Origin: Amphiura filiformis
Lineage: Eukaryota > Echinodermata > Ophiuroidea > Amphilepidida > Amphiuridae
Reading direction: 5' to 3'
Assembly (NCBI RefSeq): GCF_039555335.1
Contig: NC_092644.1
Coordinates: 52,665,365-52,729,364 of the forward strand
Length of the DNA: 64,000 nucleotides
How positions within the stretch are numbered: position 1 is the stretch's first letter; each line of letters begins with the position of its first letter. Shown piece after piece: positions 33,501-43,400 of the stretch. The translations under genes were made by a program, and so were the position numbers. Under the pieces are notes generated by a model. The model did no database searches and had not been told where the DNA came from. It saw nothing but the letters and a program-made list of their open reading frames with translations.

Positions 33501-36500
33501 ACCTAAATCTAGATTTTGGTATTTCATTTTCAAAAAATAATAGAAAGCAAAATTATACTTCGCTACTCAAATTTGGTATACTCACTGAAGCGTGCTCACC
33601 GGGTCAACCAGCATCTTCAGCAGATGTTATTGCTCTGAAGATTTGTTGTTGCTAGTGTTGTAGTGATGTTGTTGAGAAACTTCCGATGACGTCAAACAAG
33701 AAGATGTAGTGGCACCCCCGGGGGGTCAGGAGGTTGTCCCAAACAGGGTCGGTGTCTAGCGCTTTGTCACGGTTTAGTCTGGGTTTTTTAGTTCTGATAT
33801 GGATTACGTACAAGTCCTAAGACTCCCTCTCTAACACTTTACGTTCTCCCAGTCAATCTGGTGCCCTCTGCTCCTGTCAATATGTTCCTTGATCGCTGAC
33901 TTTGAACTGGCTGCTTTGGATTTATGTTCTGTTAGCCCCCTTTTGAGCTTGCATCCAGGTTCACCAATGTATGTAGATGAAGGGGAGCCACAACATCTTC
34001 TTGTTTGACGTCGGAAGTGTCTCAACAATGCCACTAGTCAACAAGAAATCTTCAGAGCAATAACATCTGCTGAAGACACCAATTGACCCTGTGAAAACGC
34101 TCTGGACTCCGGTTGGTGGTGAGTGTACCAAATTTGAGTATAATTTTGCTTTCTATTAAAAAATTTGTCAGTTCTGTGCACATGATGTCATGCAGTCAGT
34201 GCATGGGGCAGTGCTAGGAAATTTGCATAATTTAGACTTGGTTAGGCATGTCCACATTGCTTATTGTGTCGTAGTAATAGATCCAAAATTTATTATTATT
34301 ATTTATTATTATAGAGGGCGACGTTCAACTCAAAAAGTTGCGTCCACAGTAAATGGCTTAACTGTGTAATCCCCATAGGAAAATAGAAAATTTTCACCAG
34401 AATGGACACCAGAAACTTGGAGAAGTAGTCTAAAAAGTGCTGGTACTTTATCCTTGATACAGCTAAGTCATGCAGATAGTTAGATTTCATCAAATAAAAT
34501 CGCCTTTGTGTAAAACAGATCGGCGTGGTGAAAAATGATGCAGAAAAATGATGGCCGCAGAAAAATGCAGTTCTTTAAAACAGACATTTGCCCATGAACT
34601 TTGCTATTTTTGACCTACAAACATGGTTGACCACTCATTTTTAAGTTAAGGGGTACTACACCCTGTGGTATATTTGACTATTTTTGCATTTTTCTCAAAA
34701 ATAATAAACACTGGTAATAAAATTTATGTATATTATAGGGGCAAGGAATCCACTTACTACACTGAAATTTCAGTGACTCAAGACATGTGGTTCAGTATAT
34801 ATGATAGTAAATGAGGTACATCCTAACGGTACCTTATTTCTTATCATAAATAACGAAGGGCTTGTCTTGGGTCACTAAAATTCCAGTGTAGTAATTGGAT
34901 TCCTTGCCCCTATAATATACATAACTTTTGTTACCACTGTGTTATTAGTTTTTGAGAAAAATGCAAATATAGACACAAATTTATCAAGTGTAGTACCCGG
35001 GGTAGTACCCCCTTAAATAATCACCTTTTTATTACAAAACAATTTCCATGTGAAATATCCTACTTGAAAATTTTGTGATCATGCCTAACTAGTAACTTGG
35101 TAGAAGTTTGATTGTGCATCACATGATCAATGACATCATATAGTGCCGTACGATTACACTGACTTTCCTATTTGGCGAGGATGACAATTTTGACCTCCTC
35201 ATCTGTTTACAAACAGAAATGTAGACAAAATACCGTTCTGCTTGTAACACTCAAGTATCAGAAGGATGGTCCACAATAGGGTGTTTAACGTAACATGAAT
35301 AGGGATTAAAAGCTGTCAAGTAGAACCATGACCCCATGTGCTTCTTTTGTCCAATTTCCCATCAAGATTTCAAACAGAAACTGTTTATGGACTTTCAATT
35401 TCCCATGTGTTTGAATGGGAATTATTTTGCCTACTCGCCACAAGTTTGGGGAGCACATTTCTTCAATATTTTGACAAGTTGACTGACATCAAATGTTCTA
35501 TTCTATATTGTTTGCCAATAATGTCTGTTGCCAACAGTACGTCCAAAGTTGTAATTTTTGATCCCAAAAAGATCGGATATTTTTATTCCCGATCCGATTC
35601 CAATTCCGCACCCTTCGCAGGGGTGCAGAATTCGGAAGATCTTTGACAATAATTTTGCCTTTTTGGACACTAAAATGCATTTGATCCTTAATTTTGTTTC
35701 AACCGAGTCTTAAATTAGCAAGCACAATAAGGCGAGTACCAATTTTATATACCGTACTGTTGATTAAATTTTGAAGAAATTTCTTGAATATCTGACCCGC
35801 GCAAACCGTCAAGTCAAGTGTGTATTTCCCAGACAAACAAAATGACGCGAGCCAGTTCGTAGGTACAGCGTATCGTAGGACTGGTGAGCGAGTCTAGTAC
35901 AGACCTAGAATCACGATCATGTCACTTTATTGTCAGAAATTAATATTTTGTTCTGGGACTGATTGAGTGATTCTGTTTCTGATTTTGTTCTGGGACTGGG
36001 ACTATAGCTAAAATAATAGTTCCTCGATCATGAGTGCTCAATTGGCACGCAATGACAATTGCGTCAAGCGTACAACGCCTACCACACACGCTTTGGATGG
36101 CGCTGCATTTCCTGTGCATGCACAATCGATCGCGCTATCGTGTTCTTCCACTAAACTTGCGACATTAAGCAGTGCAAGCAGAACATTCATACTCTAGGTA
36201 TGCTAGGTGAATTCAAATTTGCCATCAAACTGCATCATTTTATATATCAAATTAAAGCCCTTGAGTAAATAAAGCCAAAACTGAAAACCATTTTTTCATA
36301 GCACTTTCCGTAGCAAAGTTACATCTTGTCAAAGATTGACTTTCATCAAAAAGTTTCAGCTAGCAAAATTCCCCAAAACGGCATTTTGGGGGTGTTTCTA
36401 GATCTTAGTCTCATTATGATAGCAGCTTTTTTTAATGGAACTGCTATCAAAATCCCTCTAAAATTCCATGTGCGGGTGACTTATCACCATAAAAAAACAT

Positions 36501-37030
36501 ATATTTGGGTCAAGTGAAGTATAGAAAACATATTTATGTAGGTTTCTTTCTTCGGGCAGTTGTTTTAAATTTCTATGTAAAAATGCATTGACATTATCGG
36601 TAATTTGGCTGACTAGCAAATGTGTTAACTAAGGTTTGCCTGGGTTACCTACATACTCTCATGATCGAGAAATTAATAATATTATTTTACTTGATAGACA
36701 TCACGAGCGCCATTGAGCGCCGCACTGTTTAATGTTTATATTACAACTTGCCTCATTTGGGTAACGATCTACCATATTTGGATACGACAGATAATTTATG
36801 TTCGTTGAAATTCCCTACACAGTTTTGTATGTGCATGCATCCGTCAATGGGCATTTTGCATGCATGCATGGTTCATGGGTTTGCATGGTTTGCATTTGGC
36901 TTGCTTTTGGTTGGGATGGATCGCTCATTTCAAAAGTCATTTGGAACATAAAAGAAGGGAGATATTCAATGCAACAATAATAACAACATAATAATAATCT
37001 TCTATACATATATAACACTCACTTTGGCAT
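24445..37030 (-). CDS. SNRPC: U1 snRNP protein C, five exons, one-base frameshift
   Basis: Minus-strand exons are 37030-37023 (ATG CCA AA), 30822-30780, 27586-27478, 26220-25982 and 24548-24445 (TGA). Joined, they start [17 protein letters not shown], continue [20 protein letters not shown] and [14 protein letters not shown], then enter a Pro/Gly/Met-rich tail. The C-x2-C...H-x5-H finger binds near the U1 snRNA-5' splice site duplex. Length would be about 167 residues, close to the usual 159 or so. Exon 4 is one base short near 26074: PPN is in one frame and PMGPGGPG in the next, and the intron phases also require 240, not 239, bases. This is either a sequencing error or a real lesion. The gene starts head to head with NUP160. 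A second copy of exon 1 is at 38398-38405. Confidence 0.93.
24836..25040. repeat. Dispersed repeat shared with 2817-3040
   Basis: Matching blocks occur in the same order and orientation as near the window start. It lies in SNRPC intron 4. Confidence 0.5.
25802..25916. mobile_element. Short foldback
   Basis: AAAAAAAACCTGTTCTACGG faces CCGTAGAACAAGGTTTTTTT around about 75 bp. It lies in SNRPC intron 4. Confidence 0.6.
25982..26220 (-). CDS. SNRPC: SNRPC exon 4 with one-base deletion
   Basis: Acceptor TTCATTGCAG, donor [24 protein letters not shown] and [20 protein letters not shown] precede the lesion near 26074. The other frame then gives [20 protein letters not shown]. The 239-nt length is out of phase with its neighbours by one base. 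Confidence 0.88.
26619..26942. mobile_element. hAT-type MITE with 8-bp target duplication CTTGTCAT
   Basis: The ends CAGTGGCGTAGCTG and CAGCTACGCCGCTG are inverted with one mismatch. Exact CTTGTCAT copies flank both ends. The body has G-runs and C-runs and a purine-rich GAGAGAGGGAGAGG stretch. It lies in SNRPC intron 3. Confidence 0.93.
27118..27256. mobile_element. Foldback hairpin of about 139 bp
   Basis: ATAAAATTGGAT, CCAATATTTATTGGTC and TATGAGTTTTAAAATATTGG on the left arm are answered in reverse order on the right arm, with a loop of about 18 bases. It lies in SNRPC intron 3. Confidence 0.85.
27478..27586 (-). CDS. SNRPC: SNRPC exon 3, second half of the zinc finger
   Basis: Acceptor CTTTTGCAG, donor ACAA|GTAAGT. 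It encodes [20 protein letters not shown], then [16 protein letters not shown]. The two histidines of the U1-C finger are present. Confidence 0.96.
27756..30411 (-). mobile_element. tRNA-derived SINE, split by a 2.2-kb insertion
   Basis: The minus-strand head at 30411-30348 has GTTAGCTCAATCGATAAGG (A box) and GGTTCAAACCC (B box). The body contains CCCTTGGACAAGGAACTTA, a word found in SINE central domains of many invertebrates. The body is interrupted at 30161/27931 by a terminal-inverted-repeat element. The 3' part ends at GCGCACTATAAATCGCTGC and a T tract of about 16. Without the insert the SINE is about 425 bp. The same 3' end occurs alone at 59585-59655. Confidence 0.75.
27931..30161. mobile_element. 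2.2-kb element with about 115-bp inverted ends, TGTCTGTCAA motifs
   Basis: Both ends start ATCTCATTTTGGAAAATGGA and stay similar for about 115 bp, with further CTCAAATTGGAT-like words. The possible target duplication is ACT. The interior is AT-rich with no transposase frame. TGTCTGTCAA or its complement occurs at about 28813, 28991, 29159, 29206, 29395 (inverted), 29425 (inverted, shortened) and 29588, several beside AGTAACATACGC-like words. It lies inside a SINE within SNRPC intron 2. One ambiguous base (n) is at about 29562. Confidence 0.8.
30412..32677. other. SNRPC introns 1 and 2, mostly unique AT-rich DNA
   Basis: Apart from exon 2 at 30780-30822, I see no gene and no clear transposon. 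This is ordinary intron sequence as far as can be read. Confidence 0.5.
30780..30822 (-). CDS. SNRPC: SNRPC exon 2, 43 nt
   Basis: Acceptor GTTTTTCAG, donor TCT|GTAAGTAC. It encodes [14 protein letters not shown], the first half of the C2H2 finger with both cysteines. It is phased by the 8-nt exon 1 (two bases of a lysine codon). Confidence 0.95.
32678..33069. mobile_element. PIF/Harbinger-like MITE, TTA target duplication
   Basis: The inverted ends GGCCGTATAAAATTAATG and the complement GGCCGTGTAAAATTAATA continue into TTTTGGTTCTCGTCC. TTA flanks both sides. A 29-base T tract and a second T tract lie inside. Confidence 0.8.
33539..34157 (-). mobile_element. Penelope-like fragment between long inverted repeats
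   Basis: Arms of about 175 bp at 33539-33718 and 33984-34157 are inverted copies, sharing AATAGAAAGCAAAATTATAC, CAGCAGATGTTATTGCTCTG and ACGTCAAACAAGAAGATG. The centre (minus strand) encodes [20 protein letters not shown] and [17 protein letters not shown], the YIG half of a GIY-YIG endonuclease. This enzyme is fused to the RT in Penelope-like elements. No RT remains. It lies in SNRPC intron 1. Confidence 0.75.
34646..35016. mobile_element. TTAA-bounded foldback MITE, copy 1
   Basis: TTAAGGGGTACTACACCC at the left faces GGTAGTACCCCCTTAA at the right. The inner arms GTATATTATAGGGGCAAGGA and TCCTTGCCCCTATAATATAC also pair. TTAA ends suggest piggyBac-type targeting. The second copy is at 58551. 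Confidence 0.82.
35200..36640 (+). repeat. Long dispersed repeat, forward copy
   Basis: Segments of this region reappear inverted at 42600-43110 (matching 35310-35760) and at 50650-51130 (matching 36200-36640 and the 35214-35275 edge). Shared words include AGCTGTCAAGTAGAACCATG and GACTAGCAAATGTGTTAA. It is a transposon of unknown class with no complete coding frame. Confidence 0.65.
37023..37030 (-). CDS. SNRPC: SNRPC exon 1 coding start, left copy
   Basis: ATG CCA AA followed by donor GTGAGTG. The eight coding bases spell M-P-K with the lysine codon completed by exon 2, which is the U1-C start. This copy is the one nearest the rest of the gene. Confidence 0.88.
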
Positions 37031-37373
37031 TATAGAAAGCTTTACAGATGACAATACAGGTAAAAATCTTTCACAAATTTACCACCGCACGACGCGACGT
37101 TGTCCTTATTTTCTTCAATCAATGTTTCTAGTTTCAAGATAAATAACCACTAGTTCAAAAATATTAAAAAGCTTTTGTTTATTAAAAAAACACAGTCACA
37201 ATATATTTTAATTAGTTAAAAGTAACAAAAATCATTAAAAATATACAAAGTTGTGTATATTTATATTTATATCAGATTTATAGATTAGTTTTTAATGGTT
37301 AGTATAATATAAAACGCTTAATTACTCATCTAGCGCCCTCTAACGGTTTGATTGTTGTTTTGTTTTGAACAAA
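37031..37373. promoter_or_regulatory. Candidate bidirectional promoter SNRPC/NUP160, left copy
   Basis: 343 bp separate the divergent start codons. CpG-containing CCGCACGACGCGACG lies near 37083. AAAATGGCGG at the NUP160 start resembles a YY1 site overlapping the initiator codon, as in many housekeeping genes. TAGCGCCCTCTAACGG lies just upstream. No TATA box is obvious at a suitable place on either side. Promoter function is inferred from layout. Confidence 0.7.
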
Positions 37374-37455
37374 ATGGCGGATTACAGTAGTTATCACGAG
37401 GCTTCACTGGTTACTGCAGAAAATTACCGATGGAAGGAGCTGACAATCACTACAG
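37374..37455 (+). CDS. NUP160: NUP160 exon 1, left copy
   Basis: ATG in context AACAAAATGG, donor ACAG|GTTGGT. It encodes MADYSSYHEASLVTAENYRW, then KELTITT and one base that joins exon 2 (G|GT GCC). It is identical over all 82 nt to 39279-39360. Confidence 0.9.
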
Positions 37456-40400
37456 GTTGGTATTAAAGCTTGTAATATGAAGTAACATATTTTCAATTAT
37501 ATTCCATATCGACGTGTCAAGTTTGGCTACCTGATATGCCTGAGAGAAGCCCCGGGAGAGAAGCCTAATTTTTATTTTTTTAAGCTTTCATCATACTACA
37601 ACTACTACAAGGCGGTAGACGAAAGAAAGAAAGCCAAGAAAAAACCCAAATAAATAAATAAACAAACTGACTTTTAAAATCCCTCTTATTTAGTCAGCGA
37701 GAACAGTGGGAGAGTGTGCTTTGTCTACCGCCTTGTTTTCATCATCATTTTGTAATGATGTATGCATGACAACTTTAGGCATAGCCTAGCACCGGAGTTT
37801 CGCGCGATCGCGCAAAAAGCGCAAAAGATCACGATTTTGGGGGTCCATCGCGATTTTGGTGGTCCATCGTGAATTTTGAGAATTTTGCCAAACACACTAC
37901 TTTTCAATGTAAATTCACCAATAATAACCTTTTACAACATAACAGGCTTCCCGTTAGTGTGCGTCATTGCGTCGAGATAATAAAAGCCCCAAAATGTTGA
38001 CCCACCTGCTGAGAATTGAAGGAAATTCTGCAATATTTGTAAATGCAACGCCAGGAAATTGTGCACTTTTGCATGCTTTCCGAACGATCGCTGGCCTGAT
38101 GGTGGGGAAGTCCCGATTGATTTGTTTACAACCAAGAACGTGCCGCTAACGTGCGGTTAATGTTATTTATCACAACCTGACAATATTCAATTTTTAATAT
38201 TTTAAGTTTATTTTCTCATAAATAATCTACGTACGTCAATGGGCATTTTGCATGCATGCATGGTTTGCATTTGGCTTGCTTTTGGTTGGGATGGATCGCT
38301 CATTTCAAAAGTCATTTGGGACATAAAAGAAGGGAGATATTCAATGCAACAATAATAACAACATAATAATAATCTTCTATACATATATAACACTCACTTT
38401 GGCATTATAGAAAGCTTTACAGATGACAATACAGGTAAAAATCTTTCACAAATTTACCACCGCACGACGCGACGTTGTCCCAGGAGGGTGAAAGTGCATA
38501 TAGGAACAATGCCAAAAACTACGTCACGCCGGTCACGCTATTGTTCGAGTTAAACTACATCATTCGCCATTTTGTAAATATTAACGCATGATCGTTGCTT
38601 TGAAGTTTCCACCGGATAGTCTGTGGATAGCGCAAGAGCATGCTTTGACCATGCGCAAAAAAAAAATGAATATCATGAAGATGTTTAAGATTGATTCTTA
38701 GATGTTTCAAAAATTACCGTCATATTGCATAGATTCATCAAAGAATGGTTTGAAGTACTCTTCCTTATTTAGTAATTTTAAAAGCTGGGGAGAATTTTAC
38801 AAAATCAATGTTTTTACCTGTCGGTATTACAACTCGTGAAACACATTAGTGATGTGCCTGGGTGACCTAATCTACTAACCTTTAACGTTTCCTCTATGAA
38901 CTCTAACCCTCCTGCAATATGGCGCCTATTGTCTAGAGTTAAACTACATCATTCGGTGTGTTACGTAATAGCTACGATGCCTATCCCTTTATATCCCTGG
39001 TTGTCCTTATTTTCTTCAATCAATGTTTCTAGTTTCAAGATAAATAACCACTACATGTAGTTCAAAAATATTAAAAAGCTTTTGTTAATTAAAAAAACAC
39101 AATCACAATATATTTTAATTAGTTAAAAGTAACAAACATCATTAAAATATACAAAGTTGTGTATATTTATATTTATATCAGATTTATAGATTAGTTTTTA
39201 ATGGTTAGTATAATATAAAACGCTTAATTACTCATCTAGCGCCTCTAACGGTTTGATCGTTGTTTTGTTTTGAACAAAATGGCGGATTACAGTAGTTATC
39301 ACGAGGCTTCACTGGTTACTGCAGAAAATTACCGATGGAAGGAGCTGACAATCACTACAGGTTGGTATTAAAGCTTGTAATATGAAGTAACATATTTTCA
39401 ATTATATTCCATATCGACGTGTCAAGTTTGGCTACCTGATATGCCTGAGAGAAGCCCCGGGAGAGAAGCCTAATTTTTATTTTTTAATTTTTTAAAGCTT
39501 TCATCATACTACAACTACTACAAGGCGGTAGACGAAAGAAAGAAAGCCAAGAAAAAACCCAAATAAATAAATAAACAAACAGACTTTTAAAATCCCTCTT
39601 ATTTAGTCAGCGAGAACAGTGGGAGAGTGTGCTTTGTCTACCGCCTTGTTTTCATCATCATTTTGTAATGATGTATGCATGACAACTTTAGGCATAGCCT
39701 AGCACCGGAGTTTCAGCGATCGCAAGAAAAAGCATAAAAGATCACGATTTTGGGGGGTCCATCGCGATTTTGGTGGTCCATCGTGAATTTTGAGAATTTT
39801 GCCAAACACACTACTTTTCAATGTAAATTCACCAATAATAACCTTTTTACAACATAACAGGCTTCCCGTTAGTGTGCGCCATTGCGTCCAGATAATAAAA
39901 GCCCCAAAATTTTGACCCACCTGCTGAGAATTGAAGTAAATTCTGCAATATTTGTAAATGCAACGTCAGGAAATCGTGCACTTTTTGCATGCTTTCCGAA
40001 CGATCGCTGGCCTGATGGTGGGGAAGTCCCGATTGATTTGTTTACAACCAAGCACGTGCCGCTAACGTGCGGTTAATGTTATTTATCACAACCTGACAAT
40101 ATTCAATTTTTAATATTTTAAGTTTATTTTCTCATAAATAATCTAGGTTTCCTTTATTAGTATTATTGTTACGATGAATAAAAGCAATTTTAAAGACAAA
40201 ATCCAAATGATAACCCCTTTTTCGTATTATTTGTGGTAGCACGTGTTTTAGTTTTTGTAGCATCAACAACACGTTAATTTTAAAAAAGAAATGCGGAAGT
40301 GAATTTACGAACGAAAATTGCTCATGTTTTTGCACCTGTTTTTGACCACGTTTCGGACCAAAACTGACACAGAAATGAGAAAAATTATCATAGCTTAACG

Positions 40401-43400
40401 GAGATGGAATATCACGCGAAAATGCACTTTTATTTTTTTTAACAATCAACATTTGATGAGGTGTAGACCCGGGGTACGTGTGTATCGTCATAATCGTGAA
40501 TTTAAATACTGGAAAATGCATTTTCACGCTTTTTGACTTGAATTTTCGCGCTTTATAAAAAACCGGCCGCGCATTTTGCCGTTTTAAATCGAGCGAAACT
40601 CCGGTGCCTAGCATAGCCTAGTCCGAATAATCTAGACTCGCTTGCCATTCCTATGGTCATTTTCACGGTAAAGGGTGTAACTTTTGATTTTTAGGGTCAA
40701 AATTTCAAACCACTTAAATATGTTTCTGTTTACTGAAATCATGCATAGAAGCAACTTAAATTCCAGTAAAATAATGTTTCAAGGCTTAAACCTTTTGATT
40801 TCTAATAAAAAATTTGACATTTCCATAACATTTTGGTTAAAATCTAAGAAAAAATGTATTTTACATAACCTCAGAAAATTATGACATGAAAGCTGTAATA
40901 CATGTGAAATCCCATTCCAAAGTAAGTCAACAGATATAAGTTAAATTTTATACCATGTTTTGCTATGTTTGTAATTGCAGTTTTGAAAATTTTTAACATC
41001 AAGTGTCATTTACAATGGAAATTTCCAAACCTTAAACATATTTTTTAAGTTTTAATTGGGTTCCTAAAATAATTTGAATGTCTAACTTCATGTACAAATA
41101 CTACTTGATGAAAGGAACCTCCTAGCCAAGTTTCACAGAAATTGGAGTTATTTTTTAGAAATGGCAATTCAAGCGATTTGTGTTTCGGAGGCTTCAGTTA
41201 ACAACACAGGTGATCATAAAAGTAAAATATTTGGCTAACTACTACAAGTTGACATAAAAAAATAGGTAAAAAATATCACAATTACCAATTTTCATGCTTT
41301 GCTTCTAAGTATTGAATTTCAGTTGTGACAAAAATTAAATTATCACAGCAAGTCATTTTTTTTGTTTCGGAGGCTTCATGTTAACAATGCAGAAGTAGTT
41401 TTTTTGAAAACAACAGTGTTGGGATCATCTAAGCTGTTATTTTCTTGTGTGTATTGAATCAATGATTCTATGTGGCAGATATTGTAGATTTATCACATGT
41501 TAATTTTTTCACCCATTTGTTAAGTATGGTGTTTTTTGCATGTGAAGCCTCCGAAACAGGCTTTTTGGGTATCAGTATATTTTTCAAACATTAACCATAA
41601 TGTCAAATTTTTTTTTAATTTATGACATTCTGCACATATCAAGTAATAATTACAATGCAGATATCAGTATGAAACACACCAATTTAGATATGCATAGATG
41701 ATAATTAATCTTATTGTTGTTTCGGAGGCTTCATTTGTTTCGGAGGCTTCAATTGTTAACGGAAAGTTCGTATTTGGTCCCATTTTCAAACGGTGATATA
41801 TATCTCCACGATTTAAAAACATGTGACTTGAGGATCTACTTTGCTACATTTTGATAAATAGATTGGATGAGCTCTTTTATTTATATTTGCACAAGCTTGC
41901 TGAACAGTTTGTTTCGGAGGCTTCAAAAAGTTAACGGAAAACGGCTCTTTGAAGTCAAGATTTTATAAAAATTTTAAAAGCTTGCAAATCGACTAATTTT
42001 TGTTACCCATTTCAAGTTAAGATAACAACTGTTATGAATCAAGAAGAAGTGAAGAAATAACCAAGAATTATGAACCAAAGCTACACCCACAAAGTTTGTT
42101 AACAATTGTTAACGGAAAATGAAGCCTCAAACAACAAATATCAAAGTCCGGTTCTCAAAAATACAGGGCTGTTCACAATTAAATCTAATGTGGCAGTGTT
42201 TACTGAACATATGACTGTACTTTCAGGATAAGAAAAATTATCCATGAACTAACTGAAGAAAACACAGGGTTTTACAAAAATGTTACTGTTTTTTATAGTT
42301 TTTCAAAATGGCAATATTAAGTACATTTAAGCCTGCTAAAACTGAACGCAGTAACTCCCAAAGCTGATTATGCTACCCAAGGTAGCTGCTAACTAGATGA
42401 CTTATGTGGCCAAAAAATCATGGAAATATGTGGCTTTATTAGAACACTACGGATTAAAATGTTAAAAATCCAAAGTTACACCCTTTACCGTGAAAATGAC
42501 CATATACGCCGTACCTATGCCATTTTGGATGTCAATGGGAAATACACACTTAACGATTTGCGCCGGTTAGAAACTTGAAAAAAAATCTTTAAAATTTCAT
42601 CAATGTATATAAAAATGGTACCAACCTTATTGTGCTTGCTAATTTAAGACTCGGTTGAAACAAATTTAAGGATCGAATGCATTTTAGTGTCCAAAAGGCA
42701 AAATTATCGTCAAAGTTCCATTGAAATCGGCACCCTTGAAGGGTTCAGAATTGAATCGAACGAAAATATCCGATCTTTGCGATCAAAAACACAAAATTAC
42801 AACTTTAAACATACTATTGGCAAAAGACATTATTACCAAACAATATAGAATAGAAAATTTGACATCATTTTCTCAAAATATTGAAGAAATTTGCTCACTA
42901 GACATCGAAAAAGTACGCAATCCAATTCCCGTTCAAACGCGTGGGAAACTGAAAGTGCATAATCCCCACTAGAATAATCAGTCCCAGAACAAAATATTAA
43001 TTTCTGACATGATCGTATTCTGGGTCTGAACTGTTTCCATATGAAATCTTGATGGCAAATTTAATTGGACAAAAGAAGCACATGGTTCTACTTGACAGCT
43101 TTTTAATTAAGCGTCGGAAATACAACCAATACAAGATACAACAGAACAGGCTTTTCCATACAGTGAACAAAAACAAGAAATGGAATCCAATGTTAACATA
43201 TATCTGCACAAGCGACTGATAGCCTATCTTTAGTATTGATGCTTTCAGGCTTTAAATGATAGCAAGAAATGGAAATCGCCCCAAAGGAAAGATTTTAATC
43301 GTGAAATTGATTGCCACATCTTATGGATTCACATTATCCTCCGGCGGAAATGTCAAACTGTCAATTACAACGTCTACTAGTGGACTGGTTTTGAAATCCA

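Larger units (their letters stand above)
36842..38229. repeat. Tandem segmental duplication, left copy (promoter and first exons)
   Basis: 1388 bp that carries SNRPC exon 1, the intergenic promoter region, NUP160 exon 1, a small foldback and the left 440 bp of a transposon. It is nearly identical to 38234-40145 once the 520-bp insertion there is ignored. It ends ...AATAATCTA, followed by a 4-bp filler CGTA and then the right copy. Confidence 0.95.
38234..40145. repeat. Tandem segmental duplication, right copy
   Basis: This copy starts CGTCAATGGGCATTTTGC like 36842 and ends ...AATAATCTA at 40145. Relative to the left copy it lacks 17 bp near 38263 and carries a 520-bp insertion at 38481-39000. 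Beyond 40145 the transposon sequence continues to its natural end, so this copy holds the intact right flank. Confidence 0.95.

Noticed and set aside
41190..42130. CRISPR-like spaced repeats of GTTTCGGAGGCTTCA
   Set aside because: Spacing is irregular, orientation alternates, the host is eukaryotic and the repeats lie inside a TIR element.
42721..42972. 83-codon open frame
   Set aside because: It lies in an inverted copy of a dispersed repeat (35310-35760); the other copy does not keep the frame.
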